Shown here in pieces: positions 1-5,781 of a stretch of 6,036 nt of DNA. Position numbers and translations under genes: made by a program. The notes beneath the pieces are model-generated. The model was not told the origin of the DNA and searched no databases. It saw only the letters and a list, made by a program, of their open reading frames with translations. Position 1 is the first letter of the stretch. Every line of letters starts with the position of its first letter. This stretch comes from an uncultured Bacteroidales bacterium (lineage in GTDB: Bacteria; Bacteroidota; Bacteroidia; Bacteroidales; WCHB1-69), in NCBI GenBank assembly GCA_937892025.1, contig CALAVA010000112.1, forward strand, positions 1 through 6,036, read 5' to 3'.

Positions 1-50
1 AACCATGCTATTTTTTTCTTATCATTATTTAAAATTTCAGCAACACTCAT
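1..50 (-). CDS. 5' end of an unidentified leftward gene (partial)
   Basis: Reading the minus strand from an ATG at 50-48 gives an open frame that runs off the left edge: 16 complete codons, MSVAEILNNDKKKIAW. I do not recognise the protein and assign no function. The support is contextual. A TAnnTTTG -7 box lies on the same strand at 88-81, which would place a transcription start near 75 and leave a leader of about 25 nt, as is usual for Bacteroidetes genes. The rest of 51-273 has no leftward coding signal, so a divergent gene pair is the simplest layout. The fragment is too short to exclude a chance frame. Confidence 0.45.
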   Translation of the reverse strand, partial: MSVAEILNNDKKKIAW

Positions 51-72
51 CTGAAAGAAATTAATCGGTTAC

Positions 73-88
73 TAATTTTGCAAAATTA
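73..88. promoter_or_regulatory. Palindrome with back-to-back -7 boxes
   Basis: TAATTTTGCAAAATTA is a perfect 16-bp palindrome. Each half reads TAATTTTG on its own strand, which matches the Bacteroidetes -7 consensus TAnnTTTG. The minus-strand copy (88-81) is placed to start transcription of the leftward gene whose ATG is at 50. Neither strand shows a good TTG/TTTG -33 element at the usual 17-21 bp spacing; the plus strand has only CTG at 51-53. It may equally be an operator overlapping a leftward promoter. The palindrome and box match are seen directly; promoter use is inferred. Confidence 0.45.
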
Positions 89-144
89 CAAAAAAAAATC
101 ATTTGGGTGGCATACAATTGATAAAAACTTAAAAAAACAACTAT

Positions 145-168
145 AAGTTGATATAAGAAGTTGATATA
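145..168. repeat. Tandem 11-bp direct repeat
   Basis: AAGTTGATATA occurs at 145-155 and again exactly at 158-168, a 13-bp period with the 2-bp spacer AG. The first copy overlaps a small inverted repeat, CAACT-ATA-AGTTG, at 138-150. The repeats lie about 65 bp upstream of the candidate -7 box of the GH35 gene. This would suit an activator site, but no regulator is identifiable and AT-rich DNA produces such repeats by chance. Confidence 0.4.
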
Positions 169-231
169 TTGTTAGAATGTCATTCGTTGAAAAATATTCA
201 TTTCTAAAGAGTGTCATATCTTGATTTTTTG

Positions 232-239
232 TACTTTTG
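232..239 (+). promoter_or_regulatory. -7 box for the GH35 gene
   Basis: TACTTTTG matches TAnnTTTG and lies 34 bp before the ATG at 274. It predicts a transcription start near 245 and a leader of about 28 nt. No TTG/TTTG -33 element sits at the expected spacing (around 207-214 reads AAGAGTGT), so the promoter may be weak or activator-dependent, which would be compatible with an inducible glycosidase. Confidence 0.5.
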
Positions 240-273
240 TATCTTTAATTGATGTAGTTATAAATAATTTTCT

Positions 274-2592
274 ATGAAAACTTTAAAATACATTTTGCTT
301 GGATGTCTTTTGGTTTGGGGCGGGAGTGTTACCTATGCTCAAAAAGGTTCTTTTGAAATAGGGAATAAAACGTTTTTGTTGAATGGAAAGCCATTTTTGG
401 TAAAAGCGGCCGAAATTCATTATTCCAGAATACCAAAAGATTATTGGGAAAATCGCATTCAACTTTGTAAGGCATTAGGTATGAATACTTTGTGTATTTA
501 TATTTTTTGGAATTATCATGAAACAGAAGAGGGAAAGTTTGATTTTTCGGGGAATAAAGATATTGCAGAATTTTGTCGTTTGGCTCAAAAAAATGGGATG
601 TATATTATTGTTCGTCCCGGACCTTATGTATGTGCAGAATGGGAAATGGGAGGCTTGCCTTGGTGGTTGTTAAAAAATGAACATATCCAACTGCGTACAC
701 TTGATAAAGATTATATGAATCATGTTGAAAAATTTATGAAAAAAGTGGGAGAGCAACTCTCTCCTTTGCAAATTACAAATGGTGGCAATATTATAATGGT
801 GCAGGTAGAAAATGAATACGGAAGTTATGGCACAGATAAACCATACGTGAGTGCTATTCGGGATATTGTCAGAAAATCAGGTTTTGACAAAGTCCCTCTT
901 TTCCAATGTGATTGGAGTAGTAATTTTACCAATAATGCTCTTGAGGATTTGTTTTGGACCATTAATTTTGGTACGGGTAGTGATATAGATGCCCAGTTTA
1001 AGAGATTGAAGGAACTGCGACCGAATACTCCTTTGATGTGTAGTGAGTTTTGGAGTGGTTGGTTTGACCATTGGGGCAGACCGCATGAAACTCGCCCTGC
1101 AGATGTGATGGTCAGCGGATTAGAAGAAATGTTGAGCAAGAATATTTCTTTTAGTTTGTATATGACACACGGAGGCACAACTTTCGGTTATTGGGGCGGT
1201 GCTAATAATCCTGCTTATAGTGCCATGTGTTCTTCTTATGATTATGATGCACCTATTTCAGAAAATGGACAAATAACACCCAAATACACACTGTTGAGAG
1301 AAATGATGAAAAAATATCTTTCCGCCGAAGACACCTTAGCAGATATTCCAACTCAAATTAGAACGATTGCTATTGATGAATTTATGCTCACTCAATCGGC
1401 AGATGTCTTTGAAAATTTGCCAACTGCTATTGAAAATACAATAATTGAACCTATGGAAAAATTCAATCAGGGATTTGGCTCTATACTTTATAGAAAAAAC
1501 ATTGAAACAGATGTAAAAAAAGGTTCAATCATTACCATTGACGAGGTACACGATTACGCTTTAATTTTTGTTAATGGGGAAAAAATAGCAGAATTAGACC
1601 GAAGAAAAGGTGAATTTTCGTTTGTTTTGCCCAAAAAGATAAAAAAAGGAAGTGTTTTGGATATTTATATAGAGGCATTAGGGCGGGTGAATTTTGACAA
1701 GTCAATACATGATAGAAAAGGTATTACAAAATCTGTGGCTATCAATGGAGTAGAATTACAAAATTGGCAAATCTATTGCTTGCCATTAGATTATGATTTT
1801 GTGTTGAATAAAAATTATTCAACCCTCAAAGTATCTTCAAAACCAACTTATTATAAAGGTGTTTTTAATATAGAGAAACCAGAAGATACGTTTTTGGATT
1901 TTTCTACGTGGGGAAAAGGTTTTGTGTGGGTAAATGGTCATGCTTTAGGCAGAATTTGGAAAATAGGTCCCCAACAAACTTTATATATGCCAGGCTGTTG
2001 GTTAAAAAAAGGAGAAAATGAAATTATCATTTTGGATATTTTAGGTCCAGAAAAACCTATTGTTCAAGGTTTGAAAAAGCCTATTCTTGATATGTTGCGA
2101 GTACCTGTTATACAAACACATCGACAAAATGGAGAAAAACTTAACCTCTCCAAAGAACAACCTATCAAAGAAGGAAGTTTGGAAAATGTTTCTACTCCAC
2201 AAATAATTGATTTTGAAAGAATTTTTACGGGTCGTTATTTGTGTTTAGAGGTCTTGAGTAATTTTATCGGTGATAATATAACTTCATTTGCAGAACTTGA
2301 CGCATTGGATAAAAATGAAAAAATTATTAATCGGAAGGATTGGAAAGTTTATTATGCCGATAGTGAAGAAACGCGTTCTGGCGAATATACTGCCGATAAA
2401 TTGTATGATTTGCAAGAATCAACTTTTTGGCAAACGGTTGATAATGTGGCGTTTCCACATACTGTTGTGATTGATATGGGTAGAGTAGAAACTTTAAAAG
2501 GCATTCGGATAATTCCTCGTCAAGAAAAAGGAAATATTGGATTGATAAAAGATTATAAAATATATCTGAAAGACACTGCCTTTGAAAAGTAA
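274..2592 (+). CDS. Secreted GH35 beta-galactosidase with C-terminal discoidin-like domain
   Basis: A 772-residue glycoside hydrolase family 35 enzyme, expected to remove terminal non-reducing beta-galactose with retention of configuration. Residues 1-22 form a signal peptide (MKTL, a hydrophobic core, then VTYA before QKG), so it acts in the periplasm or at the surface; no lipobox cysteine or type IX secretion tail is seen. The catalytic TIM barrel spans about 27-345. The acid/base is E181 in VENEYGSYG and the nucleophile E258 in CSEFWSGWF; THGGTTFGYWGGAN and SSYDYDAPISE are also family hallmarks. Residues about 395-600 look like the beta-sandwich domains of GH35 enzymes (for example FVWVNGHALGRIWKIGPQ). 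About 650-772 is F5/8 type C (CBM32-like), with ESTFWQT (W719), VVIDMG and PRQ (748-750) then IKDYKIYL. The ATG at 274 is chosen because it opens the signal peptide. The frame is intact. Natural substrate and linkage are not readable from sequence. Confidence 0.93.
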   Translation: MKTLKYILLGCLLVWGGSVTYAQKGSFEIGNKTFLLNGKPFLVKAAEIHYSRIPKDYWENRIQLCKALGMNTLCIYIFWNYHETEEGKFDFSGNKDIAEFCRLAQKNGMYIIVRPGPYVCAEWEMGGLPWWLLKNEHIQLRTLDKDYMNHVEKFMKKVGEQLSPLQITNGGNIIMVQVENEYGSYGTDKPYVSAIRDIVRKSGFDKVPLFQCDWSSNFTNNALEDLFWTINFGTGSDIDAQFKRLKELRPNTPLMCSEFWSGWFDHWGRPHETRPADVMVSGLEEMLSKNISFSLYMTHGGTTFGYWGGANNPAYSAMCSSYDYDAPISENGQITPKYTLLREMMKKYLSAEDTLADIPTQIRTIAIDEFMLTQSADVFENLPTAIENTIIEPMEKFNQGFGSILYRKNIETDVKKGSIITIDEVHDYALIFVNGEKIAELDRRKGEFSFVLPKKIKKGSVLDIYIEALGRVNFDKSIHDRKGITKSVAINGVELQNWQIYCLPLDYDFVLNKNYSTLKVSSKPTYYKGVFNIEKPEDTFLDFSTWGKGFVWVNGHALGRIWKIGPQQTLYMPGCWLKKGENEIIILDILGPEKPIVQGLKKPILDMLRVPVIQTHRQNGEKLNLSKEQPIKEGSLENVSTPQIIDFERIFTGRYLCLEVLSNFIGDNITSFAELDALDKNEKIINRKDWKVYYADSEETRSGEYTADKLYDLQESTFWQTVDNVAFPHTVVIDMGRVETLKGIRIIPRQEKGNIGLIKDYKIYLKDTAFEK

Positions 2593-2637
2593 AAGAATTT
2601 TGGTTTTCTTAACACTAATTTGCTGTAAAAAAAGAAA

Positions 2638-3282
2638 ATGATGACAAAGATAGTTCTTTGCTATGGAGATTCAAATACATTTGGATACATTCCTGAAACA
2701 GGGCTGCGGTATCCGAAAGAGGTGAGATATACAGGCAGACTGCAAATATTGCTTGGAGATGAATATGATGTTGTTGAAGAAGGTTGCAATGGGCGGACTA
2801 CTCTATATGATGACCCTATAGATGGTTGGAAAAACGGCTTGGATTATCTAAAACCATGTCTTAATTCTCATAAACCTATTGATATTGTCGTGTTGATGTT
2901 GGGAACAAATGATTTAAAGACTACTTTTGGTTTAACGGCAGCCCAAGTTGCCGATGGAGTAGGAGTACTTATTGATGTTATACAGAATTTTACTACAGAA
3001 AAGCAAAATTTTGTTCCCAAAATTATATTGGTATCTCCACCTACAATTGGTATAAACATCAAATATTCTGCCTTTAACGAGATGTTTTCAGAAGAGGCAG
3101 TGGAAGAATCTCAACAATTTTCTACCTATTACAAAGAAATTGCCAAACAGAAAGGGTGTATTTTTTTTGATGCCGCCCAATATGTTTATCCTTCAGAGGT
3201 GGATTCTCTACATTTAACTCCAGAAGGACACCGCATTCTTGCAGAAAAACTTAGTGAATTGGTGAAAATTGCCAATCAATAA
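2638..3282 (+). CDS. SGNH/GDSL-family esterase, MsAcT-like arylesterase/acyltransferase
   Basis: A 214-residue serine hydrolase of the SGNH superfamily. Block I is CYGDSNTFGY with nucleophile S12 (GDSN in place of GDSL). Block II is EEGCNGRTT, with G52 probably in the oxyanion hole. Block III is GTNDLK, with N91. Block V is DSLHLTPEGH, giving D189 and H192. The spacing closely follows what I recall for the Mycobacterium smegmatis arylesterase/acyltransferase MsAcT (S11, A55, N94, D192, H195; 216 residues), so this is an esterase on small acyl esters, possibly with acyl-transfer ability; the real substrate is unknown. There is no signal peptide, so it should be cytoplasmic, unlike the GH35 product 45 nt upstream. 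The gap shows no promoter or terminator, suggesting co-transcription. The start may be 2638 or the adjacent ATG at 2641; both follow an A-rich stretch. The stop TAA is followed directly by TGA. Confidence 0.88.
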   Translation: MMTKIVLCYGDSNTFGYIPETGLRYPKEVRYTGRLQILLGDEYDVVEEGCNGRTTLYDDPIDGWKNGLDYLKPCLNSHKPIDIVVLMLGTNDLKTTFGLTAAQVADGVGVLIDVIQNFTTEKQNFVPKIILVSPPTIGINIKYSAFNEMFSEEAVEESQQFSTYYKEIAKQKGCIFFDAAQYVYPSEVDSLHLTPEGHRILAEKLSELVKIANQ

Positions 3283-3313
3283 TGAAAAAACAGCTTAAAT
3301 AAGATTTTTTTTT

Positions 3314-3345
3314 GCCCCATAAGGTTGGGGTTTATTTTATTTTTC
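3314..3345 (+). terminator. Rho-independent terminator after the esterase gene
   Basis: CCCCA (3315-3319) pairs with TGGGG (3326-3330) around a 6-nt loop, optionally extended by a G-U pair at 3314/3331. A T-rich run (TTTATTTTATTTTTC) follows immediately. The hairpin starts 32 nt after the esterase stop, the expected place to end a GH35-esterase transcript. The T run upstream of the stem becomes an A run on the other strand, so it should work only rightward. Five base pairs is short, but four are G-C in very AT-rich DNA. Confidence 0.7.
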
Positions 3346-3353
3346 TACCTTTG
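3325..3353 (+). promoter_or_regulatory. Promoter of the E1-like gene, overlapping the terminator
   Basis: A TTG -33 element (3325-3327) and TACCTTTG (3346-3353, matching TAnnTTTG) are 18 bp apart, a good Bacteroidetes promoter. The predicted start is near 3359, giving a leader of about 45 nt before the ATG at 3405. The -33 element lies within the loop and 3' arm of the preceding terminator, and the terminator's T tract forms most of the spacer. Confidence 0.7.
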
Positions 3354-3404
3354 CAAGTCATAACAATTTAAAAGTATTTGCAATCTGCATAAATTAAAAG
3401 GGTG

Positions 3405-4208
3405 ATGGAACTGACATCTGAACAAAAACGCCGATACAATCGGCATCTCATTCTTGATGGTTTTGGGCAAGACGCACAAGAAAAGTTGCTTAATGCCAAA
3501 GTACTCATTGTTGGTGCTGGAGGTTTAGGTTCACCTATAGCACTTTATTTATCTGCTGCGGGAGTTGGGTTTATCGGTCTTGTTGATGGTGATGTGGTGA
3601 GTCTTGCCAATTTGCAACGTCAAGTGATACATTTTACTTCTGATATTGGTAGATGCAAAGTAGATTCGGCTGCAGAAAAAATCAAAGCCGTCAATCCTAA
3701 TGTAACTGTCATAAAACATGAGATATATTTGAGTGAAGACAATGCTATGGATATTATTCGCCCTTATGATTTTGTGATAGATGGCACTGATAATTTCGCC
3801 TCTAAATATCTTATAAATGATGCTTGTGTAATGCTTGGCAAGCCTTTCAGTATAGGAGGTATAAATCGTTATTCAGGCCAAACCATGACTTACACCCCAC
3901 AAAATGCTTGTTATCGTTGTCTTTTTCCAGAGCCACCTGCTATGGCTGACGTGGAAACTTGTGCTACGGTGGGGGTCTTGGGGTGTATCGCAGGAATGTT
4001 AGGTACAATACAAGCCACTGAATGTGTCAAATATTTAGCAGGAATAGGAAAATTGCTCACCAATACCTTGCTCACCTTTGATTCGCTTACTATGCAGTGG
4101 CAGTCTATCCGTTTTAATAAAAATCATCATTGTACACTTTGTGGTGAATATCCTACAATCACACAACTCAAAGAGTATGCCTTTAAACCTTGTAGCAAAA
4201 AGAAATAA
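3405..4208 (+). CDS. MoeB/ThiF-family E1-like adenylyltransferase (sulfur-carrier activating)
   Basis: A 267-residue ubiquitin-E1-like enzyme that would adenylate the C-terminal Gly-Gly of a MoaD- or ThiS-type carrier, for molybdopterin or thiamine biosynthesis in the cytoplasm. Key positions follow E. coli MoeB, offset by about one: R13 (MoeB R14), the nucleotide loop GAGGLG at 37-42, D61, R72 in NLQRQ, K85, and D129 in DGTDNF. Zinc ligands are C169/C172 (CYRC) and C243/C246 (CTLC). C186 in ETCATVGVLG is the conserved cysteine that ThiF uses. There is no C-terminal rhodanese domain, and length matches stand-alone MoeB/ThiF (about 250) plus a short tail ending in PCSKKK. A GTG at 3402 directly abuts the ATG at 3405; ATG is preferred. 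MoeB and ThiF cannot be separated by motifs, and no carrier or pathway gene is adjacent, so no symbol is given. It has its own promoter. Confidence 0.9.
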   Translation: MELTSEQKRRYNRHLILDGFGQDAQEKLLNAKVLIVGAGGLGSPIALYLSAAGVGFIGLVDGDVVSLANLQRQVIHFTSDIGRCKVDSAAEKIKAVNPNVTVIKHEIYLSEDNAMDIIRPYDFVIDGTDNFASKYLINDACVMLGKPFSIGGINRYSGQTMTYTPQNACYRCLFPEPPAMADVETCATVGVLGCIAGMLGTIQATECVKYLAGIGKLLTNTLLTFDSLTMQWQSIRFNKNHHCTLCGEYPTITQLKEYAFKPCSKKK

Positions 4209-4220
4209 CAATATCAATTG

Positions 4221-4266
4221 ATAGATTTATAGCATAAATTTTAATAAAAATTGACGATAAATCTAT
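4221..4266 (+). repeat. Hairpin-forming inverted repeat after the E1-like gene
   Basis: ATAGATTTAT (4221-4230) and ATAAATCTAT (4257-4266) are perfect 10-bp inverted repeats. Inside them AATTTT (4237-4242) can pair with AAAATT (4247-4252) around a 4-nt loop. The structure begins 13 nt after the stop at 4208. It could stabilise or end the transcript, but no T run follows directly; the nearest, at 4284-4291, is about 17 nt further on. All stem pairs are A-T rich, so a true terminator is uncertain. Confidence 0.45.
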
Positions 4267-4401
4267 TGTCTGGATTGTGTAATTGATTTTTTTATTAGTG
4301 TTTTATGCTTTTTTTGTATGAAAAAATCGTCATTTATGTCTATTGTTGTGATAAAATATGTATTCTCTGATATTTAAAAAGAAATCTTCCCAAATGTAAT
4401 T

Positions 4402-4426
4402 CTCAAAAAACAATCATTTTTTTGAG
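4402..4426. repeat. 9-bp inverted repeat upstream of the phosphofructokinase promoter
   Basis: CTCAAAAAA (4402-4410) and TTTTTTGAG (4418-4426) are perfect inverted repeats around the 7-nt loop CAATCAT. The 3' arm ends 29 bp before the -33 element at 4456. It may be a protein-binding site or a weak hairpin. The long A and T runs make a chance origin possible. Confidence 0.4.
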
Positions 4427-4455
4427 TTTATCATAAATAATATTGTATCAAATTC

Positions 4456-4485
4456 TTTGTATTTAAGATTTTTGTGTTATCTTTG
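4456..4485 (+). promoter_or_regulatory. Promoter of the phosphofructokinase gene
   Basis: TTTG (4456-4459) and TATCTTTG (4478-4485, matching TAnnTTTG) are separated by 18 bp, the best Bacteroidetes-type promoter in the window. The transcription start should fall near 4491, leaving only about 13 nt before the ATG at 4504. Its position shows that the open frame upstream of 4504, which could begin with GTG at 4474, is promoter rather than coding sequence. Confidence 0.78.
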
Positions 4486-4503
4486 CACATCAAATCATTA
4501 TAT

Positions 4504-5736
4504 ATGCGTCAAGAAAAAATATTCAAAGGGAAAACAGTGGCAATATTGTCAGGTGGCGGAGATACTCCAGCCATAAATTCAAGTATTGAAAACATTAGAA
4601 ATCGGGCTTTGATTCTCGGTTTTAAGGTTTATGGTATTCGTCAAGGTTGGAAAGGTCTTTTGGGGGAAGGTGATATCGTTGATTTAACCAATCAACCTTA
4701 TAATGGTCTTTATGGTGGAACGGCGTTGTGTTCAAGTAGAACAAATCCTTTTCCTTCAGAAAAAAATCCTGAAGATAGGGTGCCTCAAATTATAGCCAAT
4801 TTAAAAAGATATAAAATAGATGTCTTGATTACTATTGGCGGTGATGATACTAATGGTGCTGCCAAACGTCTTTATGAAAGAGAGGGAATTCCTGTTATTG
4901 GTTTTCCAAAAACAATAGATAATGACCTTAGAACAAAAACCATCCATAATTATAATGGTAAGGCCATAGAAGCAGTTCTTTGTCCCGGTTTCCCTTCGGC
5001 AGCCTTGAATGTTAGTAGCATGACTAGACATTTGCGTTCTACTAATGAATCGCACAATCGCATTATGGTTGTAGAAGTTATGGGAAGAGATGCGGGTTGG
5101 TTAACGGGCAGTGCTATTTTTGGAGGTGCAGAATTGGCACTTGTTCCGGAATATGAAATGACGGCAGAAAGAAAAGAACGCTTTTTTGATACGGTAAAGC
5201 AACGCTATCAAGAAAAGAAAAATTTACTCATAGCCGTTTCGGAAGGTGTTCGTTGGTGGAATGATGAAACTCAACAATTGAGTATGGTTTATGCAAGTTC
5301 TGAAACCGATGAATATGGACATCCTCGTTTCGGTGGGGTGAGTGGTGTTATTGCTTCAGAAATTTCCACACGTTTAGGCATTCAAGCACGGTCGCAAATT
5401 TCAGGTTATTATCCGCGTTCAGGAATGTGCTGTGAATATGATAGACAACTTACTTCTTCTTTGGCAGACAAAGTATTAGATTTGTTGCTTAGAGAAGATT
5501 ATGGAAAAATGCCTGTAATGAGCAAGATTGTTCCTACAGAACAATTGGAAGAATATAATACTTCCACCGTTGATATGGGTAGCATAGGTAATAGACCTTT
5601 GCAAAGTGATTATTATGATTCTGATTTGTTTACTTTTACGGATGCTTATGTGAATTTCTTAACTCATATATTAGGTGAACCCTATTTGCCTTCTTTTGGA
5701 TATACTTTTGCAAAAGTTAATCCGCAATTGTTGTAA
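4504..5736 (+). CDS. 6-phosphofructokinase, pyrophosphate-dependent type
   Basis: A 410-residue phosphofructokinase that makes fructose 1,6-bisphosphate from fructose 6-phosphate in glycolysis, in the cytoplasm. The N-terminal phosphoryl-donor loop is AILSGGGDTPAINSS (about residues 13-27). The donor site reads GGDDTNGAA (112-120) and the catalytic loop PKTIDNDL (135-142), with base D139. D115, in place of the glycine of ATP-using enzymes, and K136, in place of the glycine of GTIDND, mark the PPi-using type. VEVMGRDAGW and GYYPRSG are the substrate-binding motifs. The enzyme is longer than E. coli PfkA (about 320), as expected for this subgroup. If PPi is the donor the step is reversible and could also serve gluconeogenesis. 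ATG 4504 is chosen over upstream GTG 4474 because the promoter occupies 4456-4485 and the conserved fold begins soon after 4504. Donor preference is inferred from residues, not measured. Confidence 0.92.
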   Translation: MRQEKIFKGKTVAILSGGGDTPAINSSIENIRNRALILGFKVYGIRQGWKGLLGEGDIVDLTNQPYNGLYGGTALCSSRTNPFPSEKNPEDRVPQIIANLKRYKIDVLITIGGDDTNGAAKRLYEREGIPVIGFPKTIDNDLRTKTIHNYNGKAIEAVLCPGFPSAALNVSSMTRHLRSTNESHNRIMVVEVMGRDAGWLTGSAIFGGAELALVPEYEMTAERKERFFDTVKQRYQEKKNLLIAVSEGVRWWNDETQQLSMVYASSETDEYGHPRFGGVSGVIASEISTRLGIQARSQISGYYPRSGMCCEYDRQLTSSLADKVLDLLLREDYGKMPVMSKIVPTEQLEEYNTSTVDMGSIGNRPLQSDYYDSDLFTFTDAYVNFLTHILGEPYLPSFGYTFAKVNPQLL

Positions 5737-5761
5737 TTGGTATTATTGTTGCATACATTCG
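5731..5761 (+). promoter_or_regulatory. Possible weak promoter for the DUF1573 gene
   Basis: TTG (5731-5733), 20 bp of spacer, then TACATTCG (5754-5761) resembles a Bacteroidetes promoter with one mismatch in the -7 box (TTCG for TTTG). It would start transcription near 5767, about 15 nt before the ATG at 5782. No terminator hairpin is visible after the phosphofructokinase, so read-through is an equally good source of expression. Confidence 0.3.
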
Positions 5762-5781
5762 TAAAAAGATATTTAGATAAA

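Larger units (their letters stand above)
4209..4503. other. Gene-free AT-rich intergenic region
   Basis: About 295 bp separate the E1-like gene from the phosphofructokinase start. It holds the hairpin at 4221-4266, a second inverted repeat at 4402-4426 and the promoter at 4456-4485. The only small rightward frame of note (4318-4377, 19 codons) has no convincing support. No tRNA, riboswitch core or mobile-element end is apparent. Confidence 0.7.

Noticed and set aside
102..129. Rightward promoter using TTTG at 102-105
   Set aside because: About 18-20 bp downstream the sequence is TAAAAACT, which does not match TAnnTTTG.
825..1178. Open frames of up to 117 codons on the minus strand inside the GH35 gene
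   Set aside because: They lie opposite a well-supported catalytic domain, resemble no family and have no promoter; they are shadows of the GH35 reading frame. The same applies to the shorter antisense frames inside the esterase, E1-like and phosphofructokinase genes.
2593..2637. Terminator or promoter between the GH35 and esterase genes
   Set aside because: The only stem is a 5-bp A/T-rich AAGAA/TTCTT pair without a T run, and TAATTTG (2616-2622) is one base short of the -7 consensus spacing.
274..3282. GH35 plus esterase as part of a polysaccharide utilization locus
   Set aside because: No SusC/SusD pair, sulfatase, further glycosidase, or hybrid or ECF regulator is in the window, so a PUL cannot be claimed from this stretch.
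4318..4377. A 19-codon rightward frame starting MKKSSFMSIVV in the intergenic gap
   Set aside because: It is hydrophobic and starts like a small peptide, but it has no TAnnTTTG promoter, no ribosome-binding signal beyond general A/T richness, and a length expected by chance.
5703..5710. TACTTTTG near the end of the phosphofructokinase gene as a promoter for the DUF1573 gene
   Set aside because: The -7 match is good, but the nearest TTTG (5685-5688) is only 14 bp upstream, the site is inside coding sequence, and it would leave a leader of about 65 nt.
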